Below are positions 17,081 to 27,022 of a stretch of 64,000 bases of DNA, in pieces (position 1 is the stretch's first letter; each line of letters starts with the position of its first letter). Origin of the DNA: Mycobacterium sp. SM1 (lineage in GTDB: Bacteria; Actinomycetota; Actinomycetes; Mycobacteriales; Mycobacteriaceae); NCBI RefSeq assembly GCF_018361265.1, contig NZ_JAFLNH010000001.1, positions 62,001-126,000 of the forward strand, given 5' to 3'. Below the pieces are notes generated by a model, which worked only from the letters and a program-made list of their open reading frames with translations, searched no databases and was not told the origin of the DNA. A program made the translations under genes and the position numbers.

Positions 17081-18655
17081 GTGAATGACGCACGGCAAAG
17101 ACGGATGAGCATCCCGATGGCAGGCTTTCGCAGCATCCTCATTCCCGGCGCGCACCCGGCACCCGGTCTCACGGGGCAGGCGCCACCGGATTCCCTTGCC
17201 GACTTGTGCCTCGACCAGATCATCGGCGAGGTGACGTTCGCGCACGCCGACGATGGCCTCGAGCAGTTCTTCTACACACCGCTACACGATGTTTCGGCGG
17301 TCGAGTATCGCCAGGAGGTATTCCGCGATCTCGAGCAGCGCGAGCGGCGTGAGCCCATCGAGAACTTTGTCGACGCTATGCGCACGGTGCGGCTTCGGCT
17401 CCACCACGCCGAACGTGTCTGGCATCCCCTGCAAAAGCAAGGCTGGTTGCTGCACGCCGCCGACAGTTACTGCGGCGCGATGAAAGCCCTGCGAGATGAT
17501 CTTGACCACGTCGAGGTGACGTCTCGTGGCCTGCGCGGCTTCGCCGACTATGTGGCCGGCTACGTCGACAGCGAAACATTTCAGCGACTGTCCGCCGAGA
17601 CCCAAGCCGTCGCGGCCGAACTACGCAAGGTTCGCTACACCGTGCACATTCAAGGCCTGCGGGTACACGTCGAGAAATTCACCGGGCAAGCCGATTACAG
17701 CTCGGCGATCACTGCGACATTCGAGCGCTTTGCCACCGAGGCGAGCACGGATTATCGGGTTCCGCTCAAAGACTTCCCCGACATGGACCATGTGGAAGAG
17801 CAGATTCTCGAGTGCGTCGCCAAACTACACCCAGAGAGTTTCGCGCGGCTGGAACGCTTCTGTGGCCGCAACCGGAACTTCGTCGACGACACCGTCGAGC
17901 GGTTCGAACGCGAAATCCAGTTTTACTTGTCCTACCTTCACTTCATGAGCCGCTTCGCCACGGCCGGATTGACGTTCAGCTATCCCCACCTCACCACCGA
18001 ACCCGGCGTCATGCGCGCGAACGACGCCTTCGACGTCGCGCTGGCGATCAAGGCGGTCAAGGACAACAAGCCCGTGGTGCGTAACGACTTTCGGCTCTCG
18101 GGGCCACAGCGGATCTTCGTCATCACCGGCCCCAACCAGGGCGGCAAGACAACATTCGCCAGGGCCATCGGCCAGTGCGCCTATCTTGCGGCGCTGGGCT
18201 GCCCGGTCCCGGCGAGCCACGCCGAACTGAGCCTGCCGGACCAGATCTACACCCACTTCGAACGCCGGGAGAGCCTGTCGACCCTGCGCGGAAAGCTCGA
18301 CGACGAGCTGGTGCGCGTCCGCGACATCCTCGCGCGCGCGACCACGGCGAGCATCATCATCATGAATGAGAGCTTCTCGTCGACCACCCTTGAGGATGCG
18401 CTGCTGATCAGCACCGAAGTCCTTCAACGCGTGATCAAGTTGGGCTGTGTCGCGGTGTATGTCACGTTCCTCGACGAGCTGGCCGGCCTCGACCCGGTGT
18501 GTGTCAGCATGGTCGGCGAAGTCGCCCCAGATGATCCGACACGGCGGACGTTCGCCTTCACCCGCAGACCCGCCGACGGTCTGGCCTACGCGGCCGCGCT
18601 GGCACACAAATACGGGCTCGACCACGACACCTTGCGGCGGAGGATCACCCGATGA
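17081..18655 (+). CDS. MutS-like ATPase A (lacks mismatch-recognition domains)
   Basis: A 524-aa protein whose C-terminal third is a MutS-family ATPase: Walker A ITGPNQGGKTTFARAIG near residue 350 and Walker B-like ASIIIMNESFSSTTLEDALL near 425. The N-terminal ~330 residues are helical, resembling the MutS core/lever region, and the mismatch-binding domain I is absent. The Walker B Asp is replaced by Asn (NES instead of DE). Its stop overlaps the next gene by 4 bases (ATGA), so the two are co-translated. Starts at GTG 17081; ATG at 17105 or 17117 are alternatives. Function unknown; a structural or DNA/RNA-handling ATPase is possible. Confidence 0.7.
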   Translation: MNDARQRRMSIPMAGFRSILIPGAHPAPGLTGQAPPDSLADLCLDQIIGEVTFAHADDGLEQFFYTPLHDVSAVEYRQEVFRDLEQRERREPIENFVDAMRTVRLRLHHAERVWHPLQKQGWLLHAADSYCGAMKALRDDLDHVEVTSRGLRGFADYVAGYVDSETFQRLSAETQAVAAELRKVRYTVHIQGLRVHVEKFTGQADYSSAITATFERFATEASTDYRVPLKDFPDMDHVEEQILECVAKLHPESFARLERFCGRNRNFVDDTVERFEREIQFYLSYLHFMSRFATAGLTFSYPHLTTEPGVMRANDAFDVALAIKAVKDNKPVVRNDFRLSGPQRIFVITGPNQGGKTTFARAIGQCAYLAALGCPVPASHAELSLPDQIYTHFERRESLSTLRGKLDDELVRVRDILARATTASIIIMNESFSSTTLEDALLISTEVLQRVIKLGCVAVYVTFLDELAGLDPVCVSMVGEVAPDDPTRRTFAFTRRPADGLAYAAALAHKYGLDHDTLRRRITR

Positions 18656-20160
18656 AAGTCCGGCTGTTGCATCCCGCACACGACCCCGAGCTGAAGCCGG
18701 CGCTCCCAGGGCAGCTGCGCGCTTTGATCGACGACGACCTGGAGCTCACCCGGGTCTATCAAGCGATGGCGGCCGGCGACGAATTCCTGCTCGAGACCGC
18801 CAAGACCGTGCTGTCGCTTCCCGTCACCGATCCCGAGGTCATCGTGTACCGCCAACGGGTGCTGGCCGACTGCCTGGCCAATCGCGCAGCGGTGCAACAG
18901 ATATACGACATCGCCGTGGACGGTGTTCAGGTACGGCGCAAGATCTTCCTCGGCGCGCTGATGGTGCGCAACCCGGACTCGCTGCTGCGTCGTTCTGTGC
19001 GGGTCCTGGAACTGTTGGCGGGCAATCTCAAACAACTGCGCAGGGTGTGCGACGCGCATGCCGGGCGGTTTCGCTCCGCCGGATTTCGGCAGCTGCTCGC
19101 GATGATCGGTGAACAGCTTTCCGACGACTATCTGAGGCGGCTCGACGAGGATCTTTCCGAGCTGCACCTGCCGCGCGGTGTCCTGTTGAGCGCCCAATTG
19201 GGGCTTGGCAACAAGGGCGAGCGTCACCTGCTCCACCAGGCGCCTCGGCGCAGCTGGTGGGATAGGTTGACCGGAAACCACGAGGGCTGCGGGTTCGTCG
19301 TCGACGACCGCGACGAGGCCGGTGCTCAGGCTCTCGCCGCATTAGCGGCCCGCGCGATCAACGACGTCGCCAACATCGTCACGCAATCCGCGGAGCACGT
19401 CGAGGGATTCTTCGGGCGGCTGCGCACCGAACTGGGATTTTATCTCGGGTGCCTGAATCTGCATGATGAGCTCACGAAATTCGGTGCGCCGACGTGCTTT
19501 CCGGTTCCCACCCCGGCCGGCGCGCCGGGGTTGCAGTGCCGCGACCTGCGCGACGTGGGGCTGTGCCTGACCACGGTTAAAAAGGTCACCGGCAACGACG
19601 TCGACGCCGAGGGAAAGTCACTGATCGTGATCACCGGCGCCAACGAGGGTGGCAAGTCAACGTTTTTGCGCAGCGTGGGCGCCGCTCAGGTGATGATGCA
19701 AGCCGGCATGTTCGTCACCGCGAAGTCGTTTCGCGCCGACGTGCGTGATGGCGTTTTCACCCATTTCAAGCGGGAAGAGGACACCACCCTTACCCACGGC
19801 AAGCTCGATGAAGAGCTGGCCCGGATGAGCATGATCGCCGACTACGTCGGGCCGAGGTCGCTGCTGCTGTGCAACGAGTCCTTCGCGTCGACCAACGAGC
19901 GCGAGGGCTCGGAAATCGCGCGCGGCGTGCTGCGCGCCATGCTCGATGCCGGGGTCAAGGTTGTTTTCGTCACCCATCTCTACGACCTCGCGCACGGCCT
20001 GTACGCGCACCGGGATCCCGGCTGTCTCTTCTTACGCGCGCAGCGTCGCCCCGACGGTGTGCGCACCTTCCGGCTGATCCCCGGCGCACCCAAACCCACC
20101 AGCCACGGTGTGGACTCATTTCAGCGAGTCTTCGGCGCCTCGGCGGGGGGCGGGCCATGA
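18652..20160 (+). CDS. MutS-like ATPase B (partner of the preceding gene)
   Basis: A 502-aa paralogue of the preceding protein: helical N-terminal part, then Walker A VITGANEGGKSTFLRSVG near residue 326, the shared element HGKLDEELARMS, Walker B-like RSLLLCNESFASTNEREGSE near 405 with the same Asp-to-Asn change, and FVTHLYDLAHGLYAH near 440. MutS proteins act as dimers, so A and B may form a heterodimer. No mismatch-recognition domain, nuclease or membrane segment is visible. The start overlaps the upstream stop (ATGA). It ends 9 bases before the acyltransferase gene, so the four rightward genes could be one transcript. Confidence 0.7.
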   Translation: MKVRLLHPAHDPELKPALPGQLRALIDDDLELTRVYQAMAAGDEFLLETAKTVLSLPVTDPEVIVYRQRVLADCLANRAAVQQIYDIAVDGVQVRRKIFLGALMVRNPDSLLRRSVRVLELLAGNLKQLRRVCDAHAGRFRSAGFRQLLAMIGEQLSDDYLRRLDEDLSELHLPRGVLLSAQLGLGNKGERHLLHQAPRRSWWDRLTGNHEGCGFVVDDRDEAGAQALAALAARAINDVANIVTQSAEHVEGFFGRLRTELGFYLGCLNLHDELTKFGAPTCFPVPTPAGAPGLQCRDLRDVGLCLTTVKKVTGNDVDAEGKSLIVITGANEGGKSTFLRSVGAAQVMMQAGMFVTAKSFRADVRDGVFTHFKREEDTTLTHGKLDEELARMSMIADYVGPRSLLLCNESFASTNEREGSEIARGVLRAMLDAGVKVVFVTHLYDLAHGLYAHRDPGCLFLRAQRRPDGVRTFRLIPGAPKPTSHGVDSFQRVFGASAGGGP

Positions 20161-20169
20161 CAGGACGCG

Positions 20170-21573
20170 GTGGCGCCGGCGCGCGGTGCGCTTTCGTTGA
20201 CCGTCGAACACCGGGTCGGCTATTCCTATCTGATGCAGAACCTGCTCGCATTCACCGATCAGACGTCGTTGCTCGTGCTGCGCGCCACCGGGCAGGGGAC
20301 CGTCGCCCAATGCGTGTGGGTTTATGAGCGCGCCATCGACCTCGACGGCGTGCGGCGCTTCCACCACAACCTCGGCTTGGGCTTGTTGGGACGGCTGATC
20401 GAGTGCTCTCCGCTGCCGTTCGCCCGTCACCGGTGGGTTTCCTGCCCGGCGCCGGCCGCCATCGACGTCGCCGACCGCCCCCGCCCGCGCGCCGAGCTGG
20501 GCGCATGGGCTGACGAGCGCGGGCAAGTAACCGTTGATCCGCTGGCCGGACCCGGTTGGCACCTGGCAGTTGTGCCGTTCACCGACGGCTCCACGGCGAT
20601 CAGCTTGGTGGCATCGCACACCCTGGTCGACGGCATGGGGTTGTGCCAGGCGATAGCCGACGCGGTCAGGGGTGAGACCCGTCATTTGGGCTACCCGCCG
20701 CCGCACTCGCGCACCCTCACCCGTGCGCTGCTCCAAGACGCCTACCAGATCGCCCGGGGGGCGCCCGAGGCCGCGCGAGCGCTCGTCACGGCAGCCCAAC
20801 TGGTTCGTCGTCGCCGCACCGGCCTTGCCCCACCGCGCGCCCCAAGCCGCGCTGGGATTGCGCGCGGCGCCGCCGGCCACGGTGCTCCGGCGCCGGCCGT
20901 CACGATCTTCGTCGATCTAGACGATTGGGATGTCCGCGCGAAATCTCTTGGTGGAACAAGTAACTCACTATTCGCTGGGTTCGCGGCAAAACTCGCGGAG
21001 CGCTCTGGATGCCGAGACGCCGGTGATGGCGCGGTCCGGATATCTATCCCGGTCAGTGACCGCGTCCAGGGCGATACGCGGGCGAACGCATTGTCGTTTG
21101 CCATCGTCGAGGTTGAGCCGGCAACGGTGACGGCATGTCTGCGCGATGTCCGTGGCGCTATCGGCCGGGCGCTTCAGACCCTGCGGGAGACGCCGCAGGA
21201 GGTGTTGGGGCTGCTTCCGCTGTCCCCGTTTACACCCAAGCGGCTGGCACGCAAACTGGCGGCAACGGCCTACGGCTACACCGACGTGGGTTGCTCCAAT
21301 CTCGGCGACCTCGACCCGGCGGTGGCCCGCCCCGACGGCACCGACGCCGATCGGGTCTTCATCCGAGGGCTGCGGCAACACGTCACCCAAGAGGGCTTCG
21401 AACGCCCCCGCGGCATCCTGCTGGTATCCGGACGCCTCGGCGGACAGATCTTCATCACCGTCGTTGCTTACCACCTCGCCGGAAACAACTCGGTCCGGGA
21501 CGCTCGGCCGGACTTGCGCGAGCTGGCGGCGCACACGCTCGCGGAGTTTGGCCTGGCAGGTGTGATCGACTAG
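20170..21573 (+). CDS. Condensation/WES-type acyltransferase
   Basis: A 467-aa protein of the CoA-dependent acyltransferase superfamily (condensation, Pap and wax-ester-synthase-like folds). The active-site motif HHxxxDG appears as ASHTLVDGMGLCQAI (His149, Asp153). The C-terminal half has the DFGWG-equivalent region around YTDVGCSNLGDLDPAVARPD. It shows little resemblance to the PapA protein at 25523-26974, so it is a second, different acyltransferase. It is translated from GTG directly after the MutS-like pair and 85 bases before the FAAL gene. A role in transferring an acyl chain or condensing the lipid product is inferred from context. Confidence 0.65.
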   Translation: MAPARGALSLTVEHRVGYSYLMQNLLAFTDQTSLLVLRATGQGTVAQCVWVYERAIDLDGVRRFHHNLGLGLLGRLIECSPLPFARHRWVSCPAPAAIDVADRPRPRAELGAWADERGQVTVDPLAGPGWHLAVVPFTDGSTAISLVASHTLVDGMGLCQAIADAVRGETRHLGYPPPHSRTLTRALLQDAYQIARGAPEAARALVTAAQLVRRRRTGLAPPRAPSRAGIARGAAGHGAPAPAVTIFVDLDDWDVRAKSLGGTSNSLFAGFAAKLAERSGCRDAGDGAVRISIPVSDRVQGDTRANALSFAIVEVEPATVTACLRDVRGAIGRALQTLRETPQEVLGLLPLSPFTPKRLARKLAATAYGYTDVGCSNLGDLDPAVARPDGTDADRVFIRGLRQHVTQEGFERPRGILLVSGRLGGQIFITVVAYHLAGNNSVRDARPDLRELAAHTLAEFGLAGVID

Positions 21574-21658
21574 GAAATCAGCATGGATAACGGTCCCGGG
21601 AGAGCCCTGATGAGATCGCTGATGGTGCTTTTTGACCGGCACGACTGTCGGATAGTGG

Positions 21659-23413
21659 GTGACCGCGATGGCGGTGAATGAGTCCCCGCTTATCACGGTG
21701 CTGCGTGAGCGCGCCAGTCTGCAGCCCGATGACACGGCGTTCACGTTTATTGATTACGAACAGGACTGGAACGGCGTCGCCGAGAGCCTGACCTGGTCGC
21801 AGCTGTATCGCCGGATACGAAACGTTGCCCGGGCCCTCGAGGATTGCGGCTCGGCGGGAGACCGCGCCGTCATAGCGGCACCACAGGGGCTTGACTATGT
21901 CGTCGCGTTTCTCGGCGCGTTGCAGGCGGGGCGGATCGCGGTGCCGCTGTCGGTTCCCGAGGGTCGCGCCCACGATGAGCGGGTCACAGCGGTGCTGCGG
22001 GACGCTTCGCCGACCACGATTCTCACGACATCCGCCGCCGCAGGGCAGGTGACCGCATACGCTGCGCCGGAGTCCGGCCGCGCCGCCGCGGCGATCATCG
22101 AGGTCGATTCGCTCGACCTCGACTGCCCGAGAGGATCGCTGCGCAGCCGCGTGAGCTACCCGGGTGCGGCATATTTACAGTACACGTCCGGGTCGACGCG
22201 TCAGCCGGCCGGAGTCATGGTCTCTGCGCGAAACCTTTTCGCCAATTTCGATCAGCTGATGTCCGACTACTTCCTGGAATTCGGGAAAGTGGCCCCGCCG
22301 CACACCACCGTTGTGTCCTGGCTGCCGTTCTATCACGACATGGGCTTGGTCCTAGGAATTTTCCTCCCGCTGCTCGGCGGCCTGCCCGCCGTGCTGACCA
22401 GCCCGGTGTCCTTCCTAAAGCGACCGGCCCGGTGGATGCGCTTGCTCGCAAGCCATAGTCGGGCGTTTTCCGCGGCGCCGAACTTCGCGTTTGAATTGGC
22501 GGCGCAAAAAACGTCGGACGAGGACATGGCCGGGCACGATCTCGGCGACGTGCTCGTCATCATCAACGGGAGTGAACGGGTGCAGCCCGCCACGGTACGG
22601 CGCTTCACCCGCCGGTTCACCCCCTTCAATCTGCCCGCGCGCGCGATCCGGCCGTCGTATGGCCTGGCCGAGGCGACGGTGTATGTGGCAACCCGCGTCG
22701 GCGCCCAGCCACCGGCCGTCGTGCACTTCGACTCGGAGAAGCTGACCGCCGGACGCGCACAACGCTGCGACGGCACCAGGGGCACACCGCTAGTCAGCTA
22801 CGGTGCGCCACAGTCGCCGATGGTTCGCGTCGTTGATCCCGAGACCCGTATCGAGTGCGCGCCGGGAACCGTCGGGGAGATCTGGGTGCACGGCGACAAC
22901 GTCGCAATGGGTTACTGGCGGAAACCGGACGAGACCGAAATCACCTTTGGCGCACGGCTTGCCGCTCCATCCGCCGGAACACCCGAGGGGCCCTGGCTGC
23001 GAACGGGAGACTCGGGATTCTTTTGCGACGGTGAGCTGTTCATTATCGGCCGTATCAAGGATCTGCTGATCGTCTATGGGCGCAATCACTCTCCTGACGA
23101 CATCGAGGCCACGATCCAGGAGATCACCCGCGGCCGGTGCGCGGCGATATCGGTTTCCGATGAGCACACCGAAAAACTTGTCGCCATAATCGAAGTCAAA
23201 AACCGTGGCGGCTCCCACAAGGATGGGGTGGCTGGACTTGACGCGGTCAAGCGGGACGTTACCGCGGCGATATCCTGCTCGCACGGCCTTAGCGTCGCGG
23301 ATCTCGTGCTGGTGGCCCCCGGCTCGATACCGATCACCACGAGCGGCAAGGTCAGGCGGGCGGCGTGTGCGGAGCGGTACCGGCAAGGCCGGTTCGTCCG
23401 CCTGGACGGGTAG
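21659..23413 (+). CDS. Fatty acyl-AMP ligase (FadD, FAAL type)
   Basis: A 584-aa member of the FAAL group (as FadD21, FadD23, FadD25), which adenylate a fatty acid and pass it to a polyketide synthase rather than to CoA. P-loop [13 protein letters not shown] is near residue 175, then [45 protein letters not shown] (adenylate binding), [10 protein letters not shown] and the C-terminal hinge [20 protein letters not shown], which is typical of PKS-linked FAALs. The likely partner is the Mas-like PKS at 27023-33277. Start GTG 21659 or ATG 21668. Convergent with the Sap-like gene, 90 bases away. Confidence 0.85.
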   Translation: MTAMAVNESPLITVLRERASLQPDDTAFTFIDYEQDWNGVAESLTWSQLYRRIRNVARALEDCGSAGDRAVIAAPQGLDYVVAFLGALQAGRIAVPLSVPEGRAHDERVTAVLRDASPTTILTTSAAAGQVTAYAAPESGRAAAAIIEVDSLDLDCPRGSLRSRVSYPGAAYLQYTSGSTRQPAGVMVSARNLFANFDQLMSDYFLEFGKVAPPHTTVVSWLPFYHDMGLVLGIFLPLLGGLPAVLTSPVSFLKRPARWMRLLASHSRAFSAAPNFAFELAAQKTSDEDMAGHDLGDVLVIINGSERVQPATVRRFTRRFTPFNLPARAIRPSYGLAEATVYVATRVGAQPPAVVHFDSEKLTAGRAQRCDGTRGTPLVSYGAPQSPMVRVVDPETRIECAPGTVGEIWVHGDNVAMGYWRKPDETEITFGARLAAPSAGTPEGPWLRTGDSGFFCDGELFIIGRIKDLLIVYGRNHSPDDIEATIQEITRGRCAAISVSDEHTEKLVAIIEVKNRGGSHKDGVAGLDAVKRDVTAAISCSHGLSVADLVLVAPGSIPITTSGKVRRAACAERYRQGRFVRLDG

Positions 23414-23503
23414 AGCGATCCGGTCGCGCCAACAACACCGCATGACCCGATTGCGCGGGAACTTGGGCGCTTTCGCACGCCGGTGACTCACGGACTTCGG
23501 CGA

Positions 23504-24220
23504 CTAGCCCATCCCGGTGGCCATGATCGCGACCGCCGCCGCGCCGAGACTTAGGGCCAGGATCCGCCGCCGACGAGGCCGCACCCAGCCGTGCAGGCGC
23601 ATCAAGGCCGCTTGCGTTTGCTCCGGCCTGGCCGGGTAGCTGAGCAGCGGGAGCTCGATGACCGCGAGCATCACCACGACGAACATGATGACGGTGCTGA
23701 GCTGCGTGCCGATGGCACCTCCCGAGGCCGCGATAACGGCCAGTGCCATCGGGTACTCGACGGCGGGGAATCCAGAGCTCAGGCCGACCACGAACGCCGG
23801 CCACAACGACTTGCCTTGCAGCACGCCCTGAGCGCGGCCCAGCAGCCGGCTGACCAGGCTCGGCGTGCTGGCCCGCGGCACCCGGGCCACGGCACCACCG
23901 CCGGTGAGCGGTGCCCGCCGGACAGAAAAGCCCACCGCGACGAGCACGGCCAGCGACAACACCGCCATCCCAATCGCGATGTGAGCCCGTCGGGCGGCGG
24001 GGCGTGCGGCCAACGCGGACAGGGATTGCATAGCCGCCGGCCCGAAGTCGTGCATCGCTATCAGCAGGCTCAGGCCCGCGGTGATACCCGTTGCCATGGC
24101 TCCCAGCCAAAACGCCAGCAGGTTAAGCAAGGGCCGGGGCCGCGAAATCAGCAGCAGCGCGACACCGAGTCGCACCGGGTTGGCCGCCGCTATGAGCGCC
24201 ATCGCGAGAACCGCGCCCAT
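23504..24220 (-). CDS. Sap/Gap-type small membrane protein (lipid transport accessory)
   Basis: A 238-aa protein, almost entirely hydrophobic, with about six membrane segments ([40 protein letters not shown], ...STVIMFVVVMLAVIELPLLS). Length, the NPxR near the N-terminus and the mid-protein KSLWPAFVVGLSSGFPAVEY fit the family of GPL-addressing protein Gap and sulfolipid-addressing protein Sap, which assist movement of glycolipids to the surface. Its ATG overlaps the stop of the glycosyltransferase (TGATG), indicating coupled translation, so that start is preferred over longer upstream readings. Usually such genes accompany an MmpL transporter, absent here. Confidence 0.75.
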   Translation of the reverse strand: MGAVLAMALIAAANPVRLGVALLLISRPRPLLNLLAFWLGAMATGITAGLSLLIAMHDFGPAAMQSLSALAARPAARRAHIAIGMAVLSLAVLVAVGFSVRRAPLTGGGAVARVPRASTPSLVSRLLGRAQGVLQGKSLWPAFVVGLSSGFPAVEYPMALAVIAASGGAIGTQLSTVIMFVVVMLAVIELPLLSYPARPEQTQAALMRLHGWVRPRRRRILALSLGAAAVAIMATGMG

Positions 24221-25455
24221 CAGCCGAACCGCCTTGCGCCGGCGGTGCTTTCCAGCAGATCGGCTGCGGCGGTGACGCTGACGGCGGGCTTGGTCATCCT
24301 GGTGGCGAGGTCGCGGGCCCGGCGGACGCATTCGGGCCTGAGGATAAAGCTCAGGCCCGCGACCAGCGATTCCCGGGTGGTGCGCGAGAGTCGCTGGCAG
24401 GATCCAACGTTCAGCCGTTTGACCACCTCCCCCCAGATCGGCTGCTCGTTTCTGATCCACAGGATCAACGTGGGGATGCCGGCGCGCAGGCCCGCGGCCG
24501 TGGTGCCGGCGCCGCCGTGGTGGACGACCGCCCGGCACGCGGGCAGGATAGCCCCGTAGTTCAGCGCGCCGACCGCTTTGACATGCTCGGCATGCGGGAT
24601 GAGCCTGCGGTCGTGCGCGCCCGAGTAGATCAGGGCCCGCTCACCTAGCTGGGCGCAGGCGGTGGCGATCATGGCGACCGTGTCGGCGGGGGACCGAAGC
24701 GGGGTGCTGCCGAAGCCGAAGTAGATCGGCGGTGTTCCGGCCGCAATCCACGACAGGACTTCGTCATCGGCCGCCGTCGGCAACTCCATCGTCAGCGCGC
24801 CCACGAAGGGACGCCGGTCGTTCCATTGCGCCCATTCTTCCGCCAGCCCGGGGAAGAAGAACTCCTCGTAGGCCTGGATCTCGAGGGATCCGCGTCGGGC
24901 GATCCGTTGTGTCGAGGGTGCGCTCGTCTGCGGCAGGCCCAGGTCGCGGCGCTGGGCGTCTTCCGCCTCCTTCGTCAGCAGCCAATGCAGCCACCAAAAC
25001 CCCGAGATCGCGCAACGGGTCAGCGGCGCGGGCAGGCCCGGCAGAAGCCGCCCGTTGACCCGGATCGGCATGCTGTGCAGGGTAGCCAGCGGAATGTCGT
25101 AGTGCTCCGCCACGTTGGCGGCCAGCCCCTGGTGCACATTGCCCGTCACCAGCAGATCGGCCCCGTCTGCCAGTGCCGTCAGCGTCGTTGCCATCTCCCG
25201 CCACACAAGGCCGAGGTAATTCCTCCAGGCGGACAGCTTGATCGGATTCTTTTTCCCCCAGGCCGTGCCGAACAGCACCTCCCGCGTGTCCGGCCCGTAG
25301 GCGACCGCGGCAAGCCCGGCCGACTCCATCAAGCCACGCAGGTCGGGCGGGACCGCGATGCGCACCTCGTGCCCGCGGCGCAGCAACTCCCGGGCGACGG
25401 CCGCGTGCGGCTCGACGTCGCCGCGTGACCCGTGAACGGCCAGAGCGCATTTCAC
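24220..25455 (-). CDS. GT1-family glycosyltransferase (MGT type)
   Basis: A 411-aa glycosyltransferase of the GT-B fold. The N-terminal acceptor domain starts [20 protein letters not shown], the glycine/His motif typical of mycobacterial enzymes acting on lipids (GPL and PGL rhamnosyltransferases, Rv1524/Rv1526c type). The C-terminal donor domain shows [19 protein letters not shown] and the nucleotide-sugar motif [20 protein letters not shown] then [20 protein letters not shown]. Sugar and acceptor are not predictable; transfer of a hexose or deoxyhexose onto a lipid is likely. It lies between papA (67 bases upstream) and the sap-like gene (overlapping). Confidence 0.85.
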   Translation of the reverse strand: MKCALAVHGSRGDVEPHAAVARELLRRGHEVRIAVPPDLRGLMESAGLAAVAYGPDTREVLFGTAWGKKNPIKLSAWRNYLGLVWREMATTLTALADGADLLVTGNVHQGLAANVAEHYDIPLATLHSMPIRVNGRLLPGLPAPLTRCAISGFWWLHWLLTKEAEDAQRRDLGLPQTSAPSTQRIARRGSLEIQAYEEFFFPGLAEEWAQWNDRRPFVGALTMELPTAADDEVLSWIAAGTPPIYFGFGSTPLRSPADTVAMIATACAQLGERALIYSGAHDRRLIPHAEHVKAVGALNYGAILPACRAVVHHGGAGTTAAGLRAGIPTLILWIRNEQPIWGEVVKRLNVGSCQRLSRTTRESLVAGLSFILRPECVRRARDLATRMTKPAVSVTAAADLLESTAGARRFG

Positions 25456-25522
25456 CAGTGGGGCCCGCTTCTCACTTGTCCCGGGCCCCGGGTACGCAAA
25501 GCCCCAACGGTCGCATCGCGCT

Positions 25523-26974
25523 TCAAACCCGGCAGGCCACGTGGTGTCCTGGTTGAGCGCCGTGGCGCTGCGGTCTCATCGCCCCGCCGTGCTCGGCAAC
25601 GCGGACGTACACCGATTTCGCCGCCGCCAGGTAGCGGGTGATCGATTCCCGGGCGACCGGATCGTCCGGGAACAACACAATCATCTGCGTCTCGTTTTCC
25701 AGCCGATTCACCCGGATAGCGACTTGGGACGGAATCCTGCCGTCGTGATAAAGACCGGCATTCATGCCCTCCAGCTGTGAGGTGACGAACGCCGACAGGG
25801 GTGGGACACCGGCGTCGAGATAAAACAGCAACGGGGCGCCCCGCTGCGGCATTCTCAGCCACGGCGCCAATTCCAGGATGCGGTCGATCGGCACACGCGC
25901 GCACTCTTTACCCGAGTCAAAGGATTCCTGGGCGGCGCGGACGGTCTCAGCGAACGAGGTGCCGACGGGCACGGTGAGCGGAACAAAGCCGACAAACCAT
26001 CCCGTCGTCATCAGCTCGGCCTGAGTGCTGCGGGTGTCGACGGGAATGATTCCGTAATACGTGTCCGCGCCGGTTAACTCGTGCTCTACGAGCGCGGCGC
26101 AAGCGAACACACCGCCGCTGAAACGCGCACCCGCAGCGACGCAAGCGGATTCGAACCGCGCTGTCTGCCGCTCGTCTAGCAGCCGAACGCCCATCATGTC
26201 GCAGGGAACCGGTTCATCGGCGACCGGAAGCGGGAATTGCGGTAGGGTTCCGTTATTTTCGTCAAAGAACTCGACCCAGCTGCGCACCGGTTGGGACTCT
26301 AACGTCAGGGCGGATAGCTCCCGGTGCTGCCGCACGCAATAGGCGTCGTAGCTGCCCGCTGCCGGCAGCGAGAGCGGCGCCGCACCGGACACCAGGGCGG
26401 CGTACATCATATGAAGCTCCGCGAATGCCACGCCCACGAACATCGCGTCGATGTGGACATGGTCGACACACAGGCAAAACGTGAAATGATCCGCGCGCTG
26501 AATGACCATGAAGCGAAACGAATCCCACTGCAGCGGATTCGGGGTGCTTAGCGCCTCGCGCCGTAGATCGGCCGCGGTGATCTCGCCCAGCCGGATCGGG
26601 AGGTAGGCGATGTCGGCCGGTTCGCGGATGGTCCGCCGGACGATGCCGCCGGTGTCGCTGCACTCGAACCAGCTGTGATACGTGTCGTGCCGGCGAAGAT
26701 GCGCGTTGATGACGTGCGTCATGGCACGGATGTCGCATCGGCCGGGTACGTCCCAACAGGCGGTGAGCAGCCGTGACATATCGATACCCCGGGACCGATA
26801 CTCACCGAACCGGCGCAGATGCTGGGCCTGCTGGTAGCTGGCGGGCACCGCACTGGCCGGGGCCCGCCGGGCTGCCGCAAGTGACGCGGGCGAGGGTTGC
26901 CAGCACACCACCGAACCTGGGGCCGGCGTCCAGTCGCGGATCGGCCCTACTGTCACCTTCCCTACCGCTATCAC
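25523..26974 (-). CDS. PapA-type polyketide-associated acyltransferase
   Basis: A 483-aa acyltransferase resembling PapA1/PapA3 over its whole length: [53 protein letters not shown], the catalytic HxxxD as [12 protein letters not shown] (His172, Asp176), [20 protein letters not shown] and [15 protein letters not shown]. These enzymes transfer PKS-made or fatty acyl chains to trehalose or related sugars. It lies 48 bases after the PKS on the same strand, as expected for papA-pks pairs. Start is GTG 26974 with GGAGGG just upstream; a GTG 18 bases further in is possible. Confidence 0.9.
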   Translation of the reverse strand: MIAVGKVTVGPIRDWTPAPGSVVCWQPSPASLAAARRAPASAVPASYQQAQHLRRFGEYRSRGIDMSRLLTACWDVPGRCDIRAMTHVINAHLRRHDTYHSWFECSDTGGIVRRTIREPADIAYLPIRLGEITAADLRREALSTPNPLQWDSFRFMVIQRADHFTFCLCVDHVHIDAMFVGVAFAELHMMYAALVSGAAPLSLPAAGSYDAYCVRQHRELSALTLESQPVRSWVEFFDENNGTLPQFPLPVADEPVPCDMMGVRLLDERQTARFESACVAAGARFSGGVFACAALVEHELTGADTYYGIIPVDTRSTQAELMTTGWFVGFVPLTVPVGTSFAETVRAAQESFDSGKECARVPIDRILELAPWLRMPQRGAPLLFYLDAGVPPLSAFVTSQLEGMNAGLYHDGRIPSQVAIRVNRLENETQMIVLFPDDPVARESITRYLAAAKSVYVRVAEHGGAMRPQRHGAQPGHHVACRV

Positions 26975-27022
26975 GATCCCTCCAATGCTCTGGCAGCTGC
27001 GGCTTTCAGCGGGTCGCCGACG

